A stretch of 33,901 nt of DNA. Origin: a bacterium. GTDB taxonomy: Bacteria > UBP14 > UBA6098 > B30-G16. How positions within the stretch are numbered: position 1 is the first letter of the stretch; each line of letters starts with the position of its first letter. The position numbers were made by a program, and so were the translations under genes. Under the pieces are notes generated by a model. It did no database searches. It was not told the DNA's origin and saw only the letters and a program-made list of their open reading frames with translations. Location of the stretch: positions 1-33,901 of the forward strand of contig JAUWMV010000023.1 of NCBI GenBank assembly GCA_030613005.1, given 5' to 3'. Of the stretch, positions 25,263 to 33,901 are shown one piece after another.

Positions 25263-25425
25263 ATCTAATAGTTTAGTTTGTTAAAATAAAAGTTATTGCG
25301 GTTGTTGCGTTTTTCGCACAGTAATGAAAAATTAATCTACAATAAACAAAAGAAACGTAAACATAATAAATTGTCCAAAAATTAAAACAGAACATCTCCT
25401 ATAAATAGCGATAATGGAATTTATT

Positions 25426-26613
25426 TTAATTAATTATACCAAGTTTCTTGCCGACCTTACTCAATTTATCCAAAGCAAAATTCATATCCTCATCGGTATG
25501 CGTAGCCATAAAGGACAATCTAATAAGCGATTGATTAGTTTGAACCGCCGGTGGTACGATGGGATTAACAAAAACACCTTCATCCTCGAGCATAATGTTC
25601 ATCTTTAGAACTTTTTCCATGTCCCCGACAATTATAGGAATAATAGGTGTCTCGGTTAGACCAATGTCATAACCCATCATGGAGATCTCCTTTTGCATTA
25701 AATGCGTTATCTCCCATAACCTCTCTCTTCTCCACGGTTCCGATTTAATAATCTCGAGCGATTTTTGGACAGTCGCAATCGATGCTGGAGGTGGACTTGC
25801 CGAGAAAATTATAGCTCTTGAATTATGTTGTAAATAATCGATAATCGTCTTTTCAGCAGCAACAAAACCACCAATAGATGCCAATGACTTACTAAATGTT
25901 GCCATTATCATATCAACTTTTTCTGTCACATCGAAATGAGCAGAAGTTCCATTCCCAATAGGACCAAGGACTCCAAGAGCGTGAGCGTCATCGACCATTA
26001 AAGCCGAATCGTATTTTTCACAAAGCTCGACAATTTGCGGAAGTTTGGCAATGTCGCCATCCATAGAAAAAACTCCATCAACCACAATAAGTTTCCCTTT
26101 TTCCTTCGGGATTCGAGTAAGAACTCTCTCTAAATGATCCATGTCGTTATGACTATATCTACACATTTTACCTCTTGAAAGAAGTGCACCATCGATTATG
26201 GAAGCATGATCGAGTTTATCAGTTATAACATATTCCCCATTCAGTACAATTGTTGAAATAACACCCTGGTTAACCATAAAACCAGTGGAGTAAAGAAGTG
26301 CAGATTCCTTTCCAACGAAATCAGCAAGTTCCTCCTCGAGTTCCTCATGAATGCTGAGCGTCCCGTTTAGAAACCTTGAACCTGCGCAACCGGTTCCATA
26401 TTTTTTCAAAGCCTTCGTTGCTGCTTCAATAACTCGAGGATCATCCGTTAGCCCCATATAACTATTGGAGCCCATCATCAAAACTTTCTTACCGTTTGCA
26501 AGAACAACCCATCTATGTTGTCCAGTTGTTATTGCTCTAAAATATGGGTAAAGCCCTGCAGCTCTTACTTTGTTTACTATATCCCAGTCTCTACATTTGT
26601 CCAAAAGAGACAT
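25426..26613 (-). CDS. Serine palmitoyltransferase-like alpha-oxoamine synthase (PLP)
   Basis: Alpha-oxoamine synthases condense an amino acid with an acyl-CoA. AGLYPYFRAI, then VLMMGSNSYMGLTDDP, KKYGTGCAGSRFLNGTLSIH, VVDGVFSMDGDIAKLP, MVDDAHALGVLGP (Asp to the PLP nitrogen) and TFSKSLASIGGF (Schiff-base Lys) are all present. The AGLYPYFR segment and overall pattern are closest in my memory to the Bacteroides/Sphingobacterium-type serine palmitoyltransferase, the first step of sphingolipid synthesis; glycine C-acetyltransferase (kbl) is the alternative. The start was set at the ATG with AAAGGAG 4 bases upstream (395 residues) instead of a TTG 12 codons earlier. It is divergent from the glycosyltransferase gene. 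Confidence 0.8.
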   Translation of the reverse strand: MSLLDKCRDWDIVNKVRAAGLYPYFRAITTGQHRWVVLANGKKVLMMGSNSYMGLTDDPRVIEAATKALKKYGTGCAGSRFLNGTLSIHEELEEELADFVGKESALLYSTGFMVNQGVISTIVLNGEYVITDKLDHASIIDGALLSRGKMCRYSHNDMDHLERVLTRIPKEKGKLIVVDGVFSMDGDIAKLPQIVELCEKYDSALMVDDAHALGVLGPIGNGTSAHFDVTEKVDMIMATFSKSLASIGGFVAAEKTIIDYLQHNSRAIIFSASPPPASIATVQKSLEIIKSEPWRRERLWEITHLMQKEISMMGYDIGLTETPIIPIIVGDMEKVLKMNIMLEDEGVFVNPIVPPAVQTNQSLIRLSFMATHTDEDMNFALDKLSKVGKKLGIIN

Positions 26614-26974
26614 ATAACTCCTTTCAAGCAATGTCATGTAATTCGACAATTTATTCCTGATTTATCTATTTCGCAAGAAGATTGCGCAAGATATTCAATT
26701 ATAATACTTTTGAAAAATTTCTAAAACGTGTTTTTAAATGAAAAGAAATTTACTATTCTAAAGCTTCAAATACTATCGATGCATTCTTAAGTCCTATATA
26801 AATCCTGAATGAGGATTTCATTGTAATTATTCTTTTCAAATAATTGATAGGCTCAAAGATGAACGTAAAATATTGAATATGTTTTAATACGGTATATTTT
26901 AGCCTTTAATTTATACGATTATAATTTCAATGCTTATATTGAGGACTCAAAAAGCATATTAATCAAAGTTTACT
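26614..26974. other. Divergent AT-rich intergenic region
   Basis: 361 bases between two divergent genes, without a coding frame of its own. Candidate rightward promoter TTGAAT, 16-bp spacer, TATTTT at 26873-26900 is weak and could be chance in this AT-rich DNA. No repeat or RNA gene was recognised. Confidence 0.45.
26618..26624 (-). promoter_or_regulatory. Ribosome binding site deciding the oxoamine synthase start
   Basis: AAAGGAG on the minus strand, 4 bases before the ATG, is the best ribosome site near this gene and favours the 395-residue form. Confidence 0.65.
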
Positions 26975-28135
26975 ATGAAATCGACAAAGCTTGCAGTTAC
27001 AATAATTTGCCAGGATTTTTACCCCATCGAGGGTGGCTTAACAACCTGGGTGTATAATCTTGCACTTGAATTGACTAAACTCGGTCACGAGATTGAAGTT
27101 GTAACTCGTCGCTGGAAAGACCTTGAATCTGACGACACTGGATATCCTTTTTCTGTTTACAGGCTTCCCTCGGAGAAATGGAAGAATCTTAAGAACTTTC
27201 GAATTTACAGATACTTAAAAAAAATCTCACAAAACAATAAACCTACAGTAATAATATGTGGAAACTGGAAAATGGGTGTTCCAGTGAGATGGTTTAATAT
27301 GTGGCATCGTGGGAAAAAGTTCCCGTATATTGTATGTATCCACGGAATGGATGTCTATGAATTTAGGCGATTAAACAGAAATCTTCTTCAAAAAACAATT
27401 AACGATGCAAACCTTGTTATTACTGGCTCGATACATGTGCGCGAAAAAATTATCGAGCTTCACAATTATAGCAGGAAAATATCCATCGTTCACTACGGTG
27501 TTGATATTAATAGATTTAAATCTATGGACATACCGACTGATTTTTTCGAAAAATACAATATTCCTAAAAACAAAAAAATCTTGCTTTCTGTATCTCGCCT
27601 TGTCGAACGCAAAGGATTCGATAATGTGATTCGTGCGCTACCACATGTTATTGACAAATTTGATGATTTCCTTTACGTTATCGGTGGCAGAGGTAAGGAC
27701 GAGCATCGTTTACGAAATCTAACGCTTGAATTAGGGGTTGAGGAACATGTCCGCTTTATCGGTTTCGTCCACGATGATGATCTTCCCGGTATCTATAATA
27801 TCTCAGATGTGTTTATAATGCCTTCTCGGGAGATAAACGGCAACATCGAGGGTTTCGGGATAGCCTACCTCGAGGCGAATGCATGCAAAAAGCCAGTTAT
27901 AGGGGGGATTTCAGGTGGAATACCGGATGCAGTCGAGGATGGTGTAAGCGGAATCTTAGTGAATCCTGAAAGCCTTTCTGAGATAGCTGATGCAATTATT
28001 AAGCTTTTCTCAGATGAAATACTTTACGCAAAGCTCTCCCATAACGGTTTCCGTAGAGTTCATGAACGTTTTCTATGGTCCATGATTGCAGAGAAGTATT
28101 CTGAACACATTATGCAAATTATTGAGCAATTGTGA
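26975..28135 (+). CDS. GT4-family glycosyltransferase
   Basis: A retaining GT-B enzyme transferring sugar from a nucleotide donor, probably at the cytoplasmic face of the membrane. The N-terminal half has YPIEGGLTTWVYNLALEL, typical of the acceptor domain. The C-terminal domain shows SVSRLVERKGFDNVIRAL, then VIGGRGKDEHRL, DVFIMPSREI, EGFGIAYLE (the E-x7-E motif) and GGISGGIPDAVEDG with the nucleotide-binding loop. The length of 386 is normal. The ribosome site is weak. A lipid or polysaccharide acceptor is likely but not determined; the divergent neighbour makes a sphingolipid-like acceptor a guess only. Confidence 0.88.
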   Translation: MKSTKLAVTIICQDFYPIEGGLTTWVYNLALELTKLGHEIEVVTRRWKDLESDDTGYPFSVYRLPSEKWKNLKNFRIYRYLKKISQNNKPTVIICGNWKMGVPVRWFNMWHRGKKFPYIVCIHGMDVYEFRRLNRNLLQKTINDANLVITGSIHVREKIIELHNYSRKISIVHYGVDINRFKSMDIPTDFFEKYNIPKNKKILLSVSRLVERKGFDNVIRALPHVIDKFDDFLYVIGGRGKDEHRLRNLTLELGVEEHVRFIGFVHDDDLPGIYNISDVFIMPSREINGNIEGFGIAYLEANACKKPVIGGISGGIPDAVEDGVSGILVNPESLSEIADAIIKLFSDEILYAKLSHNGFRRVHERFLWSMIAEKYSEHIMQIIEQL

Positions 28136-29130
28136 TTTATTTTCCCCTCATAATACTAATTCAAAAAAAAAGTATTTATCTGCTCATATTATGCAATGCA
28201 ATAAAGTTCTTCGAACATTATTTTTCTTAGGATTAACCACATAAACTGGGTTTTTTACGACATTCATAACGACCTCGTGACAGCAAATTTCAGAAATCTT
28301 TTCGGGAATCCGTGATGTTTCGCTATTAATTATATACTTATTTTTTTTAAAAAAATATGTCTTTTCTTTCCGATGATCCCTTTTAAAGTCTTCACTTAGC
28401 AAGGATACAACAAACATAAATATATAATTTATCGAATTAATTTGAGATTTAAGTCAAAGTATTGATAAAATTAAAGAAATGCAAACTTAACTACGAAGAG
28501 AAGTTTTATCCAAGGTGAAGCCAGATTTTGAGTGTATTATATCGCAACTTCAATCGGATGAATTGGACAATGGTTTTTGAAATATTTTTTTTCGTAACAA
28601 TTTTCTTCTGATTAATTTGGATAAGAGAAATACTATAATTTAACAGTTGCATAATCTTTATTTACCCGATTGTAAATTTTTTTATTGAAATATCTAATTG
28701 CCAAGTAATACTTATTGGATTATAATTTACAACAGATATTATAGGATATCGTTGGGAAAGCGATTTGGTAAGAAGCATTCAAAACATATATTGGTAATTC
28801 TACATTTAAGACAAGAGTTTAAATTTTTATAAACTTTTATCTATAATTATATCGACGAGAGGTTTACTGTATGAGCAAATCATTTGATTTCTATTTTGTC
28901 GATTTGCAGTTGTAGCAATTTATTTGTTTCGCAAACATCCGTACGAGGAAATTTTATAACTAATGCTCTTGACCTATTGCTTATATACTAAAGCATGTTT
29001 GTCGTATTTATTGCATAAGAAATATTACTTGCTTTTGAAGTAATATAGATTGTTCAATACGAGATTGAGTTTTTCAAAGCTGCAATACCAAGGATCTTGA
29101 CTATAGAGCAGCATGTATGAGGTATATAGG
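28136..29130. other. Roughly 1-kb gene-free AT-rich region
   Basis: The longest stretch in the window without a convincing gene. A 77-codon minus-strand frame (28184-28417) has no ribosome site. A 14-codon frame at 28871-28915 has GAGG 9 bases upstream but is too short to judge. A perfect 9-bp inverted repeat lies at 29022-29046. No rRNA, tRNA or repeat was recognised. It could hold a long leader, an unannotated RNA or decayed sequence upstream of the c-di-GMP gene. Confidence 0.5.
29022..29046. promoter_or_regulatory. Inverted repeat upstream of the diguanylate cyclase gene
   Basis: ATATTACTT and AAGTAATAT form a perfect 9-bp inverted repeat with a 7-base spacer, about 85 bases before the ATG at 29131. 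It may be an operator or an AT-rich hairpin; no regulator is assigned. Confidence 0.35.
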
Positions 29131-30054
29131 ATGATCTATAAAAAATTAACTTTATTGTTAATCGATTCTGAAAAGGAATTCGCGAAAACAATAAGAAAAA
29201 TTCTATCAAATGTTAAAGAGACAACTTATGAACTAATTTATACAAACAAGCTTTCTCACGGTCTGGAAAGACTTTCCCACGGTGGTATAGACCTGCTTTT
29301 GTTCGACCTCTTTCTCCCCGATTGTGAAGGCATGGAAACAGCCATAAGAATTCATGATCACTCGCAGGACGTTCCATTTATTGTTTTTGTTAGTTCCGAA
29401 AATGAAGACTTAGGGATAAAAGCTGTTAAAAACGGAGCTCAGGATTATCTGATTAAGAAACATGTAGATAGCGACTTATTAGCCAGATCGGTTCGATATT
29501 CAATTGATAGATATAAAATGGAGTCTGAACTGAGGAATCTATCATGGTTAGATGAATTAACTGGTCTATATAATCGACGTGGTTTCCTGACATTCGCATC
29601 ACAGGTTTTAAGGATAGCTCGAAGATCGAATGTGGGTGCGTTATTGTTATTTGTCGATCTAGATAACATGAAGTGGATAAACGATTCCTTAGGTCATATC
29701 GTAGGTGACAAAGTTTTAGCACAAACTGCAGATATACTCAGAAATTCCTTCAGAGCATCGGATATCGTTTCTCGTCTTAGTGGAGATGAGTTCGCGGTGT
29801 TGGCGATGGGAGCTGAACCTAAAAATGTTCAGAAGGTTCTATCTCGACTTAGGAAAAACATTGAAAGCTTTAATAAAAAAGAAAAACGCCTTTATAACAT
29901 TTCTTTGAGTATCGGTGCATCTTATTATAATCCACAAAAACCAGTAAGTGTTGAGGAGCTTATTGATAACGCCGATAAATCCATGTACAATACTAAATCT
30001 AAGAAAAAGAAAGAAAATAATAAAGGTGTTAACATCTCTGAGGAACAAATATAA
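29131..30054 (+). CDS. Receiver-GGDEF diguanylate cyclase response regulator
   Basis: It makes the second messenger c-di-GMP from two GTP. Residues about 2-120 form a receiver domain with the phosphoacceptor Asp59 in LLLFDLFLPD, a Ser switch residue in FVSSEN and the conserved Lys in DYLIKK. Residues about 135-300 form the GGDEF domain: WLDELTGLYNRRGFL, LFVDLDNMKWIND, then RASD (an I-site RxxD exactly five residues before) and SGDEF at 217-221. The active site reads SGDEF, not GGDEF; activity is probable because the Asp-Glu-Phe core is kept, but should be measured. The chosen ATG has TGAGG 8 bases upstream; an ATG 18 bases earlier is in frame. The sensor gene follows after 140 bases. Confidence 0.9.
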   Translation: MIYKKLTLLLIDSEKEFAKTIRKILSNVKETTYELIYTNKLSHGLERLSHGGIDLLLFDLFLPDCEGMETAIRIHDHSQDVPFIVFVSSENEDLGIKAVKNGAQDYLIKKHVDSDLLARSVRYSIDRYKMESELRNLSWLDELTGLYNRRGFLTFASQVLRIARRSNVGALLLFVDLDNMKWINDSLGHIVGDKVLAQTADILRNSFRASDIVSRLSGDEFAVLAMGAEPKNVQKVLSRLRKNIESFNKKEKRLYNISLSIGASYYNPQKPVSVEELIDNADKSMYNTKSKKKKENNKGVNISEEQI

Positions 30055-30194
30055 TGTTAAAATCTATCTTATTAAATTACTCTGAAATTGGATGATTTAT
30101 TCTCTTGTATCGTATGATTAATATTAGCTTTATATAAAATTTTCTTTTTTTCTATTAATTATTCGTTGATATTATAGCATCACTGGAGATAAAT

Positions 30195-33100
30195 ATGCCT
30201 GATGAATATTATAAAATAATCGTATTAGATAAAAAAGACCGGATTTATTATTTCTTAGAAAGCATTAAATTGGGTATAGAAGAGGTTAAACTGAAACTGT
30301 TTCACCTGAATTCGACGGATGAAGTTTCACGATTTATCGATCGAAAGCAAATTGATTTACTTATCTTAGCCCATTATCCCAACGATGATCTTATTAGAAG
30401 CTTCGATATAATTCGCAGCACAAATTACGATCTTCCTGTTATAATTGTCTCAGATTCGTATAAGGATGATGGCAATCTTGCTTTAAAATTACTTAGCATG
30501 GGTGCATTGGATTTCCTTCATCTCGATGCAATAAAAAGTGAAACTCTGTCGCGTTCAGTGCAATTTGCCGTAAATCGTAAATTTGCAGAACAGAAAATAT
30601 GGGTGGACTCCGAAAAATTCCGAAAGATAAGCTCTTCGGCACAGGATGCCATTATTACAACCGATAACAAAGACCGAATTACATACTGGAACCTTAGTGC
30701 TGAAAAGATATTTGGGTACAATAAAGATGAAGTAATGCATAAAGAATTTCATCGTTTATTGGTGTCACCTGAATCGTTGCCAGATTTTATCAAAGGATAT
30801 AAGAACTTCGTCTCCACAAACAAAGGGAACAAAATCGGTAGAACATTTGAATTGAAAAGTATTACCAAAACCGGCAAAGTTATCCCAGTTGAAATCTCTC
30901 TGTCATCTATGAAAATCAGGGAGCAGTGGAACACCATATGCATTTTGAGAGATATAAGCGATAGAAAAAAAATCGAGAAACACTTAGAGTTAAAATCGAA
31001 ATTCGATAGATTAATTACATCGCTGTCTACAAAATTTATACATCTTTCTAGCGATCAAGTAGACAAAGGAATAAACGAAGCTTTAAGAGATATAGGCAAA
31101 TTCGCACAAGCTGATCGTAGTTACACCTTTTTTTACTCACATGATATGAATACTATTAGCAATTCCCATGAGTGGTGCAAAGAAGGTATCGAACAGAAAA
31201 TAGACAAACTACAAGATATGCCAGTCGACATAATACCTTGGTGGAACGAAAGGATTATCGATCACCAAATCATCTGTATTCCTGATGTGCACAAGCTTCC
31301 ACCAGAAGCCAATTCAGAAAAGGAAATACTAAAAGCTCAGGATATAAAGTCACTGATTGTTATTCCAATGTTTGCTGAAAATCGACCAGTAGGTTTTTTG
31401 GGATTCGATTCGGTGAAAGAACATAGGATATGGGGTGAAAATGAAATTTCTTTGCTCAAAATTGTGGGTGATATTTTCATCAATGCCTTAGAAAGAAAAC
31501 GTAAAGAATTTGAACTTCAAAAAAACGAGGAATATTTTCGAGCACTACTCGAGAACTCCTCAGACCTTATTACAGTTTTAGAACCAGACGGTTCTTTCCG
31601 AAATCTAAGCCCTTCGGTAGAAAGAATTCTCGGTTACAAACCGGAAGAGTTAATTGGCAAGTATATTCTCGGATTCTTTCATCCTGATGATAGGAAAAAA
31701 CATATGAGAACTTTTAGCAAATTGACCAAAGAACCGGGCATGATCCGAACGATTACAGTACGTTTCCAACATAAGGATGGCTCATGGAGATACCTTGAAG
31801 GCATAGCCAAAAACCTTATTAACGATGAAGTTGTCTCTGGTATTATTATTAATGCTAGAGATGTTACAAAAAGAATTGAAGCAGAACAATCGCTTAGGGA
31901 AAGCGAGATTAAGCACAAATACCTTCTCGATAGTATTAAAACTCCTATATTAGCTGTAAATGAAGACTTGACAATTCTATACTGCAATAAAACTTTTCTT
32001 GATTTCTCTAATCAAATGGATGAACATGTTGAAGGAATGAATCTTTTAGAAGTGTTTCCATCATTCGAAAATAACACCAACTATAAAACCTTTCTCAAAG
32101 TTCTGGAAACAGGGAATTCTATGGAAATAGAATGGGAATTTGAGGGTAGATGTTTTAATTCTCGTGTTTTTCGAACACCACAAGGGATACTTTCACTATC
32201 GGAGGATATAACAGAGAGAAAGCTTGCGGTAGAAGAGCTTAGAAGCAGCAGAGCAAGATGTCGAGCTATTTTAGACAATTCCGAAGCTGGAATCATTACC
32301 CTAACCCCAGACCGAAAAGTATCGCATATGAATCCTTCAGCAGAAAAAATGCTTAGATTAGACTTGGAAAACATAGAGAGTATGAGCGAATTCCCACCAT
32401 TTTTAATTGAATTTAGCAATCAGATCAACGAAAAATTAATTAAACCCTCACAGCAGAAAATGGAAAGCGTTTCCACTAAAATTGTAATAAACATTTTAGG
32501 AAATATCCTCGTTATTAATGCATTAATAGAACCCGTTTTGGATAAAGACCAATTGAAAGAATGGTTATTAATATTTGCCGATGATACCGAAAGATGGAAT
32601 TTATATAAGAATGTGATAAACCTCCAAAATCGGTTAGCGGCTATTTTAGATAACGTACCCGTTGGTGTAATAATGACTGATAGCAATCTGAATGTTAAGT
32701 TTTTGAACGCTTCAGGTGCAAAAATATTAAAAATAAAAAATGAACGAGATTATTCAAATAAGAAACCGAGTGACCTTTTCAGAACCACAGAATACAATAA
32801 GCTTATTCAAATTAAAGCCCAAGAAAATTTGATGCCGGTCTCGGAAATGCTTTTTACAGATATAAACGAAAAACAGATAGCACTGAGCGTAATAACTGTG
32901 CCTATATTCGGCAAAAACGAGTCGACACTTCATGGCTGGGTTATAACATTCACTGATAAAACAGCAGAATGGGAACTGGATAGAATGAAGAACCAATTTG
33001 TCTCTATAGTTTCCAATGAATTTCGCACACCGCTTACTTCGATTAAAGGATCTTTGGACCTTCTTATTGCTGGAGCCACAGGTGAAATTAGCGAAAAACA

Positions 33101-33668
33101 AATAGAATTCTTAGAAATTGCTCTGCAATCTTCCGATAGACTAATTCGAATAATCGATGATCTGCTCGATATATCGGAGTTCGAGGAGGGTAAAATACAA
33201 CTTATGCAGGATCCCCATGATGCAACAGAGCTTGTTGAGAACTGCATTAGTGAATTGAAAGCTTTCTCGGAAAAGCGCGGTGTTACAATCAATAATGAAG
33301 TGCCCGAAGAATTGCCAGAAGTTTTTATCGATATCGATAGAGTTAAGCAGGCTGTGATAAATTTACTGTCAAACTCTATAAAATTCTCACCCGAAGGTGA
33401 AAAGGTTATTGTAGGCGGAAAGCGATTAAATAAACAGTTTATCATTTTATGGGTTGAAGATCACGGTTCCGGAATTCCGTTGAACGAGATAGATAATATT
33501 TTTAAAAAGTTCTTTCAAGTTCGCAAAGATGCTATATATCCCACAGAAGGAACCGGATTGGGGCTCCCTATCGCTAAGCAAATTATTGAACAACATAACG
33601 GAAAGATCTGGGTTACTACTACAGTCGGTAAGGGTTCGAAATTTTCCTTCACTTTACCTATCAGTTAA
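30195..33668 (+). CDS. Multi-PAS/GAF sensor with HATPase but no H-box histidine (pseudo-histidine kinase)
   Basis: At 1157 residues with no membrane segment, it is cytoplasmic. In order: a receiver-like domain (about 5-125) whose phosphoacceptor position is Ala59 (DLLILAH) and whose Lys is lost; a PAS (about 140-260, IFGYNKDEV); a GAF (about 265-435); four further PAS or PAS-like domains (about 447-570, 575-680, 690-800, 805-925); a HisKA dimerisation helix (about 930-995); and HATPase_c (about 1040-1157). The H-box reads FVSIVSNEFRTPL: Asn941 (codon AAT) replaces the phosphoacceptor His. The ATPase boxes look intact: INLLSNSIKFSPEG, VEDHGSGIP and GTGLGLPIAKQI. A good ribosome site (GGAG, 8 bases) precedes the ATG. 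It follows the diguanylate cyclase gene. Confidence 0.92.
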   Translation: MPDEYYKIIVLDKKDRIYYFLESIKLGIEEVKLKLFHLNSTDEVSRFIDRKQIDLLILAHYPNDDLIRSFDIIRSTNYDLPVIIVSDSYKDDGNLALKLLSMGALDFLHLDAIKSETLSRSVQFAVNRKFAEQKIWVDSEKFRKISSSAQDAIITTDNKDRITYWNLSAEKIFGYNKDEVMHKEFHRLLVSPESLPDFIKGYKNFVSTNKGNKIGRTFELKSITKTGKVIPVEISLSSMKIREQWNTICILRDISDRKKIEKHLELKSKFDRLITSLSTKFIHLSSDQVDKGINEALRDIGKFAQADRSYTFFYSHDMNTISNSHEWCKEGIEQKIDKLQDMPVDIIPWWNERIIDHQIICIPDVHKLPPEANSEKEILKAQDIKSLIVIPMFAENRPVGFLGFDSVKEHRIWGENEISLLKIVGDIFINALERKRKEFELQKNEEYFRALLENSSDLITVLEPDGSFRNLSPSVERILGYKPEELIGKYILGFFHPDDRKKHMRTFSKLTKEPGMIRTITVRFQHKDGSWRYLEGIAKNLINDEVVSGIIINARDVTKRIEAEQSLRESEIKHKYLLDSIKTPILAVNEDLTILYCNKTFLDFSNQMDEHVEGMNLLEVFPSFENNTNYKTFLKVLETGNSMEIEWEFEGRCFNSRVFRTPQGILSLSEDITERKLAVEELRSSRARCRAILDNSEAGIITLTPDRKVSHMNPSAEKMLRLDLENIESMSEFPPFLIEFSNQINEKLIKPSQQKMESVSTKIVINILGNILVINALIEPVLDKDQLKEWLLIFADDTERWNLYKNVINLQNRLAAILDNVPVGVIMTDSNLNVKFLNASGAKILKIKNERDYSNKKPSDLFRTTEYNKLIQIKAQENLMPVSEMLFTDINEKQIALSVITVPIFGKNESTLHGWVITFTDKTAEWELDRMKNQFVSIVSNEFRTPLTSIKGSLDLLIAGATGEISEKQIEFLEIALQSSDRLIRIIDDLLDISEFEEGKIQLMQDPHDATELVENCISELKAFSEKRGVTINNEVPEELPEVFIDIDRVKQAVINLLSNSIKFSPEGEKVIVGGKRLNKQFIILWVEDHGSGIPLNEIDNIFKKFFQVRKDAIYPTEGTGLGLPIAKQIIEQHNGKIWVTTTVGKGSKFSFTLPIS

Positions 33669-33901
33669 TTGAAAAAAATTATAAAGTAACCTCTGTGCTT
33701 TTACGTAATAGCATCCTATGTTTATGTGAAAAATTTAAAAAAATTGCAACCAAAACGTTTCATTTTCTTATATCTTCAACTGATTAATAAGGAAGTAAAA
33801 TCCAATTGAATCTTTTTCTCTAAGAAATGCTATAAGTAAAAACTACAATAAGTTGTGTAATAAAAAATTTTCAACCCCAACATATTGTGTTATTTTGTCC
33901 T
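33669..33901. other. AT-rich window end without recognised features
   Basis: No coding frame, hairpin terminator or RNA gene was recognised in the 233 bases after the sensor gene. Confidence 0.5.

Noticed and set aside
28184-28417. 77-codon minus-strand frame in the gene-poor region
   Set aside because: No ribosome site, no recognisable domain, and composition like random AT-rich DNA; possible but unsupported.
32930-33445. 171-codon antisense frame opposite the sensor kinase gene
   Set aside because: It mirrors conserved HisKA/HATPase codons on the real strand and has no independent domain; a shadow frame.

Overview
The window is a low-GC (mid-to-high 30s percent by eye) chromosomal segment of a Gram-negative bacterium. 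It carries outer-membrane lipoproteins, a porin, a PorV-like barrel, proteins with type IX secretion (T9SS) or gliding-type C-terminal domains, a streptopain-family protease and a serine-palmitoyltransferase-like enzyme. Together these suggest the Fibrobacteres-Chlorobi-Bacteroidetes (FCB) superphylum or one of its uncultured candidate phyla. I cannot name the lineage more closely. There are no rRNA genes, no CRISPR array and no complete insertion sequence, and I recognised no tRNA.

Layout: 0-2 kb holds a DUF4956 membrane protein overlapping an OprP/OprO-like porin, a pairing that hints at phosphate or polyphosphate. 2-4 kb holds an Ldh2-family dehydrogenase and folP on the minus strand. 4.3-5.5 kb is a fold-type I aminotransferase, ended by a strong terminator whose descending arm and T-tract have been amplified into a 40-bp tandem array. 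5.7-10.4 kb is a minus-strand block: a TPR lipoprotein with a TonB-like C-terminus, folK, folB, recR and a small lipoprotein, with GC-rich palindromic repeats between folK and folB. 10.7-20.7 kb is a plus-strand envelope block: a secreted protein with a gliding/FlgD-like C-terminus, a very large PorV/CARDB/OmpA fusion, a lytic transglycosylase with five LysM domains, DUF1844, pcm, and a C10 protease with a beta-helix and sorting tail.

20.8-22.3 kb is the most unusual locus: a three-gene cassette of a HicA-like protein, a HicB antitoxin with an added C-terminal tail, and a SecB-like chaperone. It is preceded by two abutting 10-bp palindromes that overlap a candidate promoter. This is the layout of a toxin-antitoxin-chaperone (TAC) system, and the toxin-like protein has Lys where HicA enzymes carry the catalytic His. 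22.3-26.6 kb (minus strand) holds a sigma-54 activator coupled to rseP, a BsuPI-like protein, and a serine-palmitoyltransferase-like enzyme divergent from a GT4 glycosyltransferase. After about 1 kb without a convincing gene, 29.1-33.7 kb holds a receiver-GGDEF diguanylate cyclase and a large PAS/GAF sensor whose H-box histidine is Asn and whose N-terminal receiver has lost its Asp, so it looks like a pseudo-histidine kinase.

Several start codons were moved from the longest open frame to internal starts with better ribosome binding sites. All functional calls rest on motif recognition by eye; no database search was run.
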